DNA of 64,000 nucleotides from positions 17,298,001 through 17,362,000 of the forward strand of contig OZ020248.1 in the NCBI GenBank assembly GCA_963971285.1. The letters run 5' to 3'. Source of the stretch: Astropecten irregularis (lineage: Eukaryota; Echinodermata; Asteroidea; Paxillosida; Astropectinidae). The position numbers were made by a program, and so were the translations under genes. Shown here one piece after another: positions 32,761 to 43,550 of this stretch. The notes under the pieces were generated by a model. That model made no database searches and was not told the origin of the DNA. It worked only from the letters and a program-made list of their open reading frames with translations. The first letter of the stretch is position 1. Each line of letters opens with the position of its first letter.

Positions 32761-34310
32761 TGTCACGTGACACTCGATGACGTCATGATGACGAAAAGTT
32801 TCGGGAGACAACTACCCTATAAGGACTTCCTTCAGACCAAGTTTGGTTTAGATCGATTGATTCAAAGTGACCAAAGTGGGGTCCAGAAAATCCCTGTGTT
32901 AAGTCTATGGGATTTTTGAAGGAAGAAGAGGAAGAAGAAGAAAAAAAAAAAACAGAACAAAAACAAAGGCTTTTCGCTTGCGCGAAAAAGCCAAAAAAGA
33001 AAAAAAATCAGAACAAAAGCAATACCTTTTCCGTTGAACACGGAAAAGCCAACTAGAGATTGTGTCTGTTGAAAACAGAACACAAGGCTTTTCCGTTTCC
33101 GCTTTTATTGAAAAAATTGTCATAACTTATACACACAAAGACAGTTGATTATGATCTTATGTTTAAACATTTGAAGTATGCACCTTTAATCATAAGCTCA
33201 CGTGAATTGGGCAAATTTGTGTCACAAAGAAAGACCTTGCCTAACATCAACTTTTGACGAAAGAATCATGATCCAAGCTCTTACCACTTTTAAATCAGAA
33301 GCTACTTCCTGTTTGACCGGAAGTAGAGGCCAAAGAGGTCAAATATTGTGTCACAATGAAAGACCTTGCCTTACATTGACTTTTGGTGAAAGAATCATGA
33401 TCATAGCTCTTACCACTTTTAAATGACAAGCTACTTCCTGTTTGACCGGAAGTCGAGGTCACAGAGGTCAAGCTATGTGTCACAAAGAAAGATCTTGCCT
33501 AACATTGATATTTAGTGAAAGAATCATGATTTTAGCTCTTACCACTTTTAAATGAGAAGCAACTTCCGGTTTGACCGGAAGTAAAGGTCACCGAGGTCGA
33601 GTTATGTGTCACTAAGAAAGATCTTGCCTAACATTGATATTTAGTGAAAGAATCATGATTGTAGCTCTTACCACTTTTAAATGAGGAGCAACTTCCGGTA
33701 TAACCGGAAGTAAAGGTCACCGAGGTCAAGTAATGTGTCACAAAGAAAGACCTTGCCTAACATTCACTTTTGGTGAAAGAATCAACTTAATATCTCAAAC
33801 CGTTGATTTTTTGTTGATTTTTAAAGATTTTGATTATTAAATTCAAATAGCTGGTCACATGACACCTGATGACGTCATCATGACGTAATTTACGCGGGCA
33901 CATCTATGCTATATGGACTTTATTTAGACCAAGTTTGGTTAAGATTGACTGTTTTAAAGTGACCAAAGTGGAGCGTAGAACAATCGTGTACAAATTCTCA
34001 TAGACTTGGGGAGAAGAAATTTTAAAAAAATCAGAACGAACGCAATACTTTTTCCGATTAAAATCGGAAAACCCAAAAATGGACACGGAAAAGCCAAAAA
34101 GAACAAAAATAAAGGCTTTTCGCTTGCATGAAAAAGCAAAAAAAAAAAAAAACAGAACAAAAATAAAGGCTTTTCGCTTGCGCAAAAAAGCCAAAAAAAG
34201 AACAAAAATAAAGGCTTTTTGCATGCGCGAAAGAGCCAAAAAACAAACAAACAAAGGCATTTTGCTTCCACGAAAAAGCCAAATGTCTGAACAAAACAAA
34301 ACCTTAACTA
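32760..34310 (+). repeat. Hairpin-ended element modules and stacked end hairpins
   Basis: Contains another AACTAGAGATTGTG left end (33051), diverged 130-bp-type units (33220-33760) and two stacks of right-end hairpins. One stack is at 32965-33050; the other, at 34041-34285, has five or more in a row of the type AAAGGCTTTTCGC...GCGAAAAAGCC, each separated by an AGAACAAAAA-like linker. Loops and some stem bases differ between hairpins, as if several related elements had ended at the same place. Confidence 0.75.
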
Positions 34311-34313
34311 GAT

Positions 34314-34652
34314 TAGGGGGGCATAGGTGGCAAGTGCGTTAGGCACTCGCCTCTCACCAATGTGGCCCGGGTTCAATCCCGCCTTGGGTCATATGTGAGT
34401 AGAGTTGTGCGTTGGTTCTCTCCTATGCTAGGAGGGTTTTTCTCCGGGTTCTCCAGTTTTCCTCCCACAAAAATCAAACACTTCCGATCTCAGGCTGTGC
34501 TCAGTGATCATATATGGGTTGAAGTGTGCGGGCTGCCGTAGGCGCTGCTGTCAACTGGATCACGTTGTAGCCGCATCCTTCGCAATTCAGCACCCCAGCT
34601 GCGAGTAAGGATGATTAGCCTCCCAAATTATTATTATTATTATTATAGACAT
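34314..34652 (+). mobile_element. tRNA-Glu-derived SINE (copy 2)
   Basis: Same family as 9016-9370: GGCAAGTGCGTTAGGCACTC, CCTCTCACCAATGTGGCCCG, B box GGTTCAATCCC, body with CAAACACTTCCGATCTCAGG, and the end GATTAGCCTCCCAAATTATT followed by (ATT)n. It is directly downstream of the hairpin stack. Confidence 0.82.
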
Positions 34653-34654
34653 TT

Positions 34655-35640
34655 GAGTGTTCGTGGACGAACACAGAGCTGTTCCGACTTTTTAATAACC
34701 TTTTTTTTGGCTCTTGCTTTTAAGTCATAATGACGTCATCACAGAAACATTCTTGGAGTAGCCTAGACATCACACCTACCAAGTTTCGTGACGACCAGAC
34801 ATTGTTTACTACATGTATATGGGATAAAATTCAGCTTTTTTGATGACGTCAAGATGACGTCACATTCAATTTTACCGCAGCATGCACATCTACAGGATTT
34901 AACAAAGATATTACAAAAGGAATCATTATCGTGGCACTTGTTCCTGAGATATATGCTCCTAACAAAAAAACAGCCTTTTGATGATGTTACAGTAAATTTC
35001 ATGGCAGCATGCAACATGTACATGATGCAAAAAGAATTATTTCACATTATGTTCACTTTTTAATGACTTGAAATTCAGTCAGTTACCTTTGTGGTTATTT
35101 GATGATTACTGGTATTTTATTTTATTAAAACAGTTATTCAAATATTTTTGTCCAAACTAAATAATCATTTCAAACATTTAAAACAAAAGTAAGTCAAAGG
35201 TATTGTCTATGGATGGGTGAGTTTGATCACTAGGAGAGTATTTTTCCATCATGAGTTTTGATAACAGGGTTAGGCTTTTTGTTGAATTGCATGATAGAGG
35301 GCATTAATAGCATGTATGCTTCTTATTTTATAGTATGTATGATTGTGTATTATCTGACCTGGGTGTATGAAATGCAAATTACATTGATCACACTTTTTCG
35401 CCAGCCACAAATGTATGCAAATCTACTTGGATTCGAAGAGCATTCGAGAACATTGTATTCAGGAACGTGTTACTGTTAAGCTAATAGTAGGAGTCCTCTG
35501 CACATGTTAAAACACATGAAACTGTTGTCACAGATTTCTTCTTTTATATTGTTCTGAAGATGAATCACTCCCCCCGAAATTCCTTATAAATTTGGTTTTA
35601 TTTAATTTTTTTTATTTTTTTTATTTTCTTCATGTGTTTT
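34655..35640. other. Intronic sequence with one short hairpin
   Basis: A short TGTTCGTGGACGAACA hairpin at about 34670 and TGACGTCA words (34731, 34844) recall the hairpin-ended family, and AAATTCAGTCAGTTACC (about 35070) recalls sequence just after PLE A1 (12285). No coding is supported. Confidence 0.4.
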
Positions 35641-35644
35641 CCAG

Positions 35645-35834
35645 GGTCTGTACCAAAATGTGAGCCAACATGTGTGCATTTTGGATCATATGACAACCAT
35701 TTTGAGTATGACCTTGGGTCAAACGTCTTCTCCCATCGTGTGGGATACACTGCGATGTCATCTCAGAGGATCTGCAAAAGTCACAAAGGCTGTATTGAAT
35801 CTATCCTTGGCTGTATTAACTGCCTCAAATCAGT
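35645..35834 (+). CDS. BRAT1: BRAT1 exon
   Basis: The acceptor GTTTTCCAG precedes 35645 and the donor is CAGT|GTACGT. It begins on a codon boundary, as required after the 28741 exon, and ends one base into a Cys codon that the 51000 exon completes. It reads GLYQNVSQHVCILDHMTTIL, then IVWDTLRCHLRGSAKVTKAVL and LAVLTASNQ. Its place in the order corresponds to the central human BRAT1 segment around GGHLCGTLAGCVRVQRAAL. It adds further HEAT-type helices. A 15.2-kb intron follows, containing LINE C and the 7.2-kb minisatellite. Confidence 0.8.
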
Positions 35835-35855
35835 GTACGTACTTTTTAATGTTAT

Positions 35856-36033
35856 ACAAATAATGAATGTTAATGAGTGCTATGGTAAGAAAATTTTAAT
35901 TCGTTGAAAGATTGCAGCTCATTGAATGGAACATTTCATCTTTCAACGAATGAAAATATTCTTTCCATTCTTTTCCGTGTGTCATACCCGCGCTTGAAAC
36001 ACATTGCAAAAATGAAACACATTCATTATTTGT
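35856..36033. mobile_element. Hairpin MITE, copy 1
   Basis: Perfect 15-bp inverted ends (ACAAATAATGAATGT and complement) surround an inner hairpin in which ATTCGTTGAAAGAT pairs with ATCTTTCAACGAAT. It starts 21 bp after the BRAT1 donor at 35834. It has no coding capacity. Confidence 0.7.
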
Positions 36034-36397
36034 TTTATATAACACTTTATAAAGTAATTTCTGCAATTTCCTTGTCATTCATCAACACTAAATTCCTTCA
36101 ACCTGTCACTATTCATATAGCTAGCATTACATGTTGACCAATAACATATTGAAGTCACTCGTGTGCAATTGAACAAAGTGAATGGAACCAAAAATGCACT
36201 GTGGATGGAAGAAAATCCAACATTTGTGACGTGAGTCATAAATTAGTCTAATATCACATATCATGTGACACACAGTCCTGCAATCAAATGACAAAGATCT
36301 ACTAGGGTGTTGCATAAAAAGTTGTGTTTAATTCTTGTACTAAGCACGCAGTGATGGAAAGCACTGAGAATTTGTTGCCATTACCAACCTATAGTAT

Positions 36398-36556
36398 ACA
36401 AATAATGAATATTTATGAGTAGAATAATAAGAATAATTTCATGAGCTGACAGATGGACTGTTCCATTCCACGAGGCGAAACAGTATGGAACAGTCCATCT
36501 GTCACCGAATGAAATTATTCTTAACATTCTATGAATTTGAAATATTCATTATTTGT
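36398..36556. mobile_element. Hairpin MITE, copy 2
   Basis: Perfect 16-bp ends (ACAAATAATGAATATT and complement) enclose a long inner hairpin: TAAGAATAATTTCAT and GACAGATGGACTGTTCCAT pair with their complements around a short loop near 36465. The outer ends are shared with the copy at 35856, but the inner stem differs. Confidence 0.75.
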
Positions 36557-37130
36557 TTTACTTCATGCCCGCGTGCACGTGCACACGATAACACGGGCGC
36601 AACCTAATGCAGAATAACTCACCATGAAAGTAATATAGGTTTTCCTGCACATTTTAAAACTTTTTTCATTCAATTTCCAAAGCGAGTAACTTCAATTTTG
36701 TCTTGGAGATTCCTAACCTTGCATATCCCATGTTCAATTTCGTCTTTGGTCGTCCATTTTCACACTTTGCCAACCACTTTGATCATTTGCCATACATTTT
36801 GATCAAAAACAATTCAATTTCATCGACAGCAGTTGCCAAACGTACAATAGACAAATCAATTTCGTAGTTTTGCAATCGAAATTCATATAACAATCATTTA
36901 AATTTGTCACATGATTATATGCCGTCCTTCATTTTAAAAAAAAAATTATTGTTTCATTTTTACTTTAAACATTACTTTCTACTGTCAGAAGAATATTTTG
37001 TTTGACGCAGAAACACACCCGAACTGAGAATGCATGATGTGCTTTTCGAAAATAATGTTAGCCTATTTGAATGTGTAAACATTCAGATCCGTATTTTTGT
37101 TTTGCCGGAAAAACATCATTAGAGGAAAGA

Positions 37131-39255
37131 TTATTATTATTATTATTATTATTTATTAGGCCATCAACAAACAATGAATACAGTCCATGTACAGTAAAAC
37201 TGGAAAAACAAATAAGAACAAAAAAGCAACTAACAACTGATGGGGGAGGGGCAAGAGGGCGAGGGATAAGGCTGATGGTAAAGGGAAGGATGGGATTGGT
37301 GGGTGACATCTATAATAAGCAAAGCATTTCAAGCTGACCAGGATAAACAAAAGTATACTTAAACACTGTAGTCCGAGGACTTGTCAATCCAAACTCAAAA
37401 TACAACACAATTATAAATACTGATATGTAATTTACATTTGGGAAAAATAAGAAATAAAAACATTTCTAAATCAAAATTTTCAAACTAATATAAAAAAAAA
37501 AAAAAAATTAAATCAACAAAAACAAACAAACAAACCCCAACAAAACAAACAATCAACAAAACACCCCAACTAACAAACATATAAAACAAAGAAACAAAAA
37601 AATTAAAGATTACAATAACAACATTAAGAATATTAAGAATAAAAATAAGAATAAGTATAAAAAATAAGTAATAAATAAATAAACAAATAATTTATAAATA
37701 ATAAATAAGAATTACTAGGCAAGTAAAATGGCTAACCAATGACCATGGAATAGGGAAAGCTGACGGAGCAGTGAGAAATTAGAGTTCTTGCAGGTAAGAG
37801 GACAAGTTTCTATAGAAAGCTTTGAAAGAGTCCAGAATGAGAGAGTCCTTGATGTAAGATGGAAGGGTACTCCAGATGCGGGGAAAGACATGGGTTGGTG
37901 TAATCTTGAGAGTCTGAGTTCGGGCGAAGTGGTGGCGGAAAGTTAGAGTGTCCAGATGACGAGGATTTATCTTGGTGAAATCAACAACTGTCTGACAGTC
38001 AACCAGGCCAAACAAGACACCTGATATCGAAGGTAACGACGTGTTGTTTTCTCCTACTTTCCAGTGATGTCCATCCCAGAGTCCGAAGCCTGTCCTTATA
38101 TTCCATTTCCCCTCTATGCTGACGTAAGCACATGCGGCTAGCCCGTCTCTGGATTTTCTTAATTTTGGAGATTGCTGATTGGGTGTACGGGGTCCATGCT
38201 GGGAGGCCGTATTCAAGAACTGGCAATACGAGTGACTTGTAGAGGGAAGCTAAGGCTGGGGTTGATGTGCCTCCTGCCAGTTGCCAGACGAATCCTAAAG
38301 TCCTATTGGCTTTAGATATCACTGCATCTATGTGGTCATTCCAGGTGAGAGTGTCATTTATAGTGATTCCAAGGTATTTGTATGCACTAGCGGTACTGAG
38401 TGGCGAGCCATTGAGTAGGAACTGAGGAGGTGGCATCCTGTTTCTGGAGCGGGTCATGTGTAGGACTTTGGTTTTAGTAGCATTCAGTTTCATTCCATTT
38501 GAGTGACTCCATCTTTCCAGCTGGGTCAGATCTGACTGAAGGATGTGCTCGTCACTGGGTGAGTTGATGGGCTTATAGAGGACTGCATCATCAGCAAACA
38601 GCAGGGAATTTGAATCCAGGTTGTTGGAAATGTCATTTATGAAGATGTTAAAGAGCAATGGTCCAAGAACACTGCCCAGGGGAACTCCAGAAGTGACAGG
38701 GGCCCAGTCAGAAAATGACCCCTTGTACAAAACTCGCTGCTTTCTGTTCAGGAGAAATGACTTCAACCATGTCCAGGTCAGTCCACGAATATTATACAGA
38801 CTAGCCAGTTTATCAAGGAGAATGTGATGAGGCATTACATCAAATGCCTTGCTGAAATCCAAGAAGATAACATCAACGCGAGGTGGATGTGGTGCGTCCA
38901 GAATGTCGGCCCAGTTGTGAATGGCATTTGTCAGCTGGGTGACACAGGATTTCCGTGAAGTGAAGCCATGTTGGTTTGGGTTGCTAAGGCAGAGGGATCA
39001 GGGATGACATGTGTTCATTAATGTTATCGGCCACTGCCCTCTCCAAAACTTTACAGATGACCAATGTTAAGGCCACTGAACGATAATTTGTAATGTCGCA
39101 GCGTTTTCCCGACTTGAACACTGGAGTGATCTGAGAAAGCTTCCAGTCTGCTGGGAGAGCACCGTTAGCAAGGGAGCAGTTCATTACCCGATGGTTTTTT
39201 AAATATGCATACAAGAAATAAGCAGGCCTATACTTCATCAAGTAGTCCACAGTAG
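37131..39255 (-). mobile_element. CR1/Jockey-type LINE (C), 5'-truncated
   Basis: Reverse transcriptase on the minus strand, with an AT-rich low-complexity 3' region (37480-37720) and a terminal (ATA)n run at 37131-37154. There is no endonuclease, so the copy is 5'-truncated near 39250. It lies in the 15-kb BRAT1 intron in antisense orientation. Confidence 0.83.
37779..39250 (-). pseudogene. LINE C reverse transcriptase
   Basis: The upstream frame (39250-38984) gives DWKLSQITPVFKSGKRCDI and TNYRSVALTLVICKVLE. After a frame change the main frame (287 codons, 38862-37999) has DFSKAFDVMPHHILLDKL, TSGVPLGSVLGPLLFNIF (PQG changed to PLG), LFADDAVLY (FADD box), AYKYLGITI and PVLEYGLPAWTP. The last part, to 37779, is in a third frame, ending TQTLKITPTHVFPRIWSTLP. 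The frame changes and loss of the 5' half make it non-functional. Confidence 0.83.
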
Positions 39256-39259
39256 TGCG

Positions 39260-41375
39260 GAATAGTCCACACCATCACTTAGTTGCATGGTCCTCTGGCC
39301 CAGTTTCCATTTGGAGCCATTTGCCTACGTTACGAAGATTTCTGATGTTTGGATTATAAAGTGGTGTAAGATGGTTCGGAATCATGAGTGAAGTGAAAGA
39401 AACTACATTTAACATAAAAAGGGGCTTATAAAGTGCATACCTGTAAGCTTTTTTACAAAGCTGTTAACAGTCAGATTTTCAGTTTAATTTGAACGACAAA
39501 TTCTTGAAATCGCTTGACAAAAGACAAATTTTCTCATTCATTATGTAGATGATGATCAGGTCAGACGAATTACAGTGACATATGACGAAAAGGAATGAAA
39601 ACTGACGAAACCGTTTGACCATTGATTAATCCGAATGACCAACGACTGAATTGAATGTAGCATTTGCACGTTCCAGTCTTCTTGGGACAAAATTGAAGTG
39701 AAGTGCTTAGGAAATTTAATGAAAAAAGTTTGAAAATGTGCGGGAAAACCTATAATAAATAATAATAATAAACAAATACTTGTGTAGTGCTATCCTGCAG
39801 TTATCGGTTTTCGCTCGGATACCGGGAAAGTTTCTTAAAAATGGAAACGAAATGGAATATCAGAAAATCACTCCTCAAACCTTTCAACTGTAAAAATACT
39901 TGAAGTTCAAGTCTTTTCTTTGAAAATATTGTCCGTCATTTACAGGGACACCAAATCCGCTGTGTAAACGCGATGTCATGTGTTTTCACCCCCTTGGCTG
40001 AGCGGCAAAGTTCATTGACATGTAGCTATGGCGCACCAAGTCACTCAAAAATGGCTGGAATATTGTCCTGGCTCGATTCTTCTTACTGGGTCAATTGAGT
40101 TTATTTTTAAAATATTCTAAAACAGTCTTAATTTCCAAGATTGTGAATTATAGATAATTTATCAACAATATCATGAATGACATATTTAATGGCAATTCAT
40201 TGTATTTGTCTTATGTTCTTACATTAAAAAATAAATAAATAAAATTTAATCTAATTTTTTATCTTGATGTGAAATATTATCACAGCATTTTTCATAATAT
40301 CTGGCATCATTATGAGAGGCCTAAACATGGATACATCAGCTTATCAAAGTTTAAAGTTAAAAGGAGAAAAACAAAACACTGTCACTCCGATTTGAGAAAG
40401 ACTTTAACACTTTTGTCTCATTGGCACGCCGTAAAAACCCAGATCGCAACAGGGTCACATCACCTGCCGTCTGACATTGGAAGAATGAAAGTTGCTCGAG
40501 CAGACGACAGTTTAGTTTGTAATATTTGACCAAAGATTGTGTCTTTTATTAACGTTTGAAAATAAGCCTTAAAATGCATTAGTAATATACTCCCAAAATC
40601 ACATAGGTTTGAACTTTTGAGTATCACTCACGACTGGAAACTTTATTCTCAACATCCTGAATGTCGGAGATAGCCTTGAGTGTAGTCATCACTTCAGGGA
40701 TACTGATCACAAAGAATCTCGCACGATCTCGTGGTAAACGGGAGTCAAATTTGGGGAGCGAAAACACGTTGGGTGAAAACACATGACCGAAAACACATGA
40801 CCGGACGATATATCTAGTTAATACAATCTACTCAAAGCGCTTAATAATATTATTATCCCAGATCATCAGGCCCCATTTACATTCCTGAAACCATCTCAAC
40901 TCCCTGGGGAGTATACAGTCCCCCCCTCCCCCCCCCCCGGCAGCCTGCAAAGTGCAAGGAGGCTAATCAAACCACAAAGCCACATCTACCCAGAGCCTCT
41001 ACCCAGAGACTGAGACCAAGACTTTGCGACTTAGTGCAATTAAATGCAATAACATAATTGAAAAGATGCAAATTTTATTTGGAAATTAAGACAGCTTCAA
41101 TGTAGACCTGGAAAATTACTTATGTTAACTAACTTTACAGGATGCCTTCATTACAATTCAGGAACGTAAAATCGTCTGTATTAGAAGACAACCATGCCCA
41201 ATGTGGCCTCATGTTTCAATTCAATTCGATTCACATTTATTCCATTATATACGGGACAATTGAAATGCAAGAAACATCAATAAATATGAAAAATGTACAA
41301 TGAAGTTATTGCCTTAAAGATAATTAGCTTATGAGGTACTAAGTGAAGTGGTAGAACATAAATACACCAAAATGT
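39260..41375. other. Mostly featureless intron sequence
   Basis: AT-rich intron sequence with a short AATAATAATAA tail-like run (39752) and a C-rich tract (40920-40940). The frame at 40269-40529 has no recognised domain or splice support. Confidence 0.4.
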
Positions 41376-41379
41376 ACCA

Positions 41380-41990
41380 AAATACGAGTACAGGCCGAGT
41401 CTGAGTACTTTTTAATCGAGTTTTTCAGAGTCTGAGTATGGGCCAAGTTCAAGTACAAAGACATTTAGTACATCTTGAGTACATTTTTTAAACTAGAGCA
41501 TTGCCCCATTCGCCCATTAGAGAGTGTGATGCGTTTGTACATGTGCACAACCTCTCCCCCACATAATACAATCTTTCCTCGCCTTATCAGTTAAAAAATG
41601 CAGAGTGTGATGAATGCAAAATGCAGCCCATGGAAAGAAGGTTGCAATTCATTTCGCTGGTAGTGTTCCATAGGAATGGGATGATACAAAAATGTGCATT
41701 AGGGATATTGCATGTGCTGCAATGAGTCAATAACTCAATACATTCATCCTTATTTTCATAAGTTTAGTATTGAAAAATTAATTTAAAAATCCTAATTTTC
41801 TTTTGAGCAACTGGGATCGAGTTCACCGAGAACAATTTGTCGACTTCCGAGACGAGTCCAAGTACGAAATTACGAGAACGGGCCAAGTACTTAAAAAAAA
41901 TGTTTTTATAGTATTTATGACAGAGTATGGGCCAAGTACTTAGCGGCACTCAAGTTCTCGAGTTCGAGTACGAGCACTCCAACACTGCCT
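41380..41990. repeat. GAGTAC-rich repeat, possible hAT-type non-autonomous end
   Basis: Repeated CGAGTAC, CTGAGTA and GGCCAAGT words lie at both sides of the block. The right end reads GAGTTCGAGTACGAGCACTC then CAACACTG, whose complement CAGTGTTGGAGTGCTCG is like hAT termini. A matching left terminus is not clear, so this may be a partial copy. Confidence 0.4.
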
Positions 41991-42639
41991 GTACGGTGTT
42001 CAGGAGGTTGCCGTTCTGAATCCCACTCCAGTCAATTTTTCTTTGTTCACCTTTCAATATTAAAATATAACACCTTTTACCATAACTGCCATGGTAAAAG
42101 ATATTATATGTGGCGAATTGCTTGCTTCCTGGGATTTTGTGTCGCGGGGACAATGTCAAAGTTAAACAATTTTGGAAAGAGCACTTAAGCATGATAATTA
42201 TGTGCAACATATACATGTGTCGGCACAGAAGTACCTTCCGTACTTGACCTGGGTGCCTTTGTTTACTCTAGTATCGAAGGGAGGTCACGCAATGCGCGCT
42301 GCCAAATAAGGTATAATTATGCAAAGGGAGTTGCCGCAGATATATGCTGTAGGAAAAAAACTTTGAGCCAATGGGAAGCATTGTTTATGCGTCAGGACAT
42401 CGGTGGTCTTTCTCACAACACACTAATAGTCACTCTATCACAGCCACTGGAAGTGAACAAATTGGTTTATCGGAATTAATTTGATTAATTTCTGATTCAG
42501 TTCTCCGGAATTGTGTGATTAACTTCTCTGATTTATTAATCTGGGTTCTTGCTTCCTGTCGTCGCCATTTTACTGGTTTTACAGGGCATCTTGCTAGTTT
42601 TTTCTTTACCACTGAGTTTCACCCAACATGAATCATGGT

Positions 42640-43150
42640 AGTTTGCACAGCACCATGTGTCATCCTTTGCGGGTTTGGGACACCGCAGTCAGATCAGCGC
42701 CTGGCTAAGGGGAAGGCCCCCATAACGGCACAATCACGATGACAGGCGTGATGGTTATCATTCTTTTCCTCTTCCTGAAGGTGCAGCACCAGTGAGCCCG
42801 GTCGACGGGTTGCAAATTCCCTCTGCTGTCTCATGTGGCCTCTTCATTTTCTACAGCAACAGGAACCACTTTCTTCATTCTGACTTCTGTCTTTTCAGCT
42901 AGTGCGTACAACACGTTCATGTCATGCAGCTTTTGTTACGTTGGTTCTCCAATGGCTTTTCTTTGGGGTACACTGGTTCCCGGTTGCCTCAGGATTCGCA
43001 CTTTTGCCTTAAGTGGTTTGTGGCAAGCTAGCTTCGGAAATGCCACACTTTCCCTAATCATGGAGGAATAAAACACAATCTTATGCTCTTCCATCAGCTT
43101 GGTGCCGAAACACGAACCTAATACATTTCACCTGAATTCACCATCTTTCC
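42640..43150 (-). pseudogene. Degraded coding-like segment, unrecognised
   Basis: On the minus strand one frame reads for long stretches broken by stops: LMEEHKIVFYSSMIRESVAF, KPLKAKVRILRQPGTSVPQR, then a stop, then LHDMNVLYALAEKTEVRMKK. The composition and continuity look like decayed protein-coding sequence, perhaps a retrocopy or element protein, but I do not recognise a family. At least three in-frame stops are present. Confidence 0.3.
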
Positions 43151-43550
43151 TTTCCACTCGGCCATTTGATAAATTATTTTATAGACCGGGGACCTTTGCA
43201 CGGTGCATTATTCCTCATTTGACGTCAGTTTTATTAATTTAACCATTCTTTTAATTCAATCATCAATGAAAAATGAACAAAGAAAAATTGACGAAGAAGA
43301 AACTTTTTAATTCTTTTAATTCAAACCTGCAGAAAATAAACACAACCAATACTCATGGTTGATTTGTTCTCCGCTTTCCCTGTTTAGACTGCCCTTTCTG
43401 CCTCTTTTCCGTAGTAAAATTTCCAGTCTGTGTCGGTCGAAGATCAAGTAGCTCCGTGCATGTATAAGACAACGCATTGTTGTCTTATGGCCGGTTTGAG
43501 GTGAAGAATCCATAGTTGTGAAAACCTTGAATCCACTATTAAATGAGAGT

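Noticed and set aside
33904..34342. Phe/Lys-rich frames on both strands
   Set aside because: They arise from the stacked GGCTTTTCGC hairpins and A tracts, with no coding signature.
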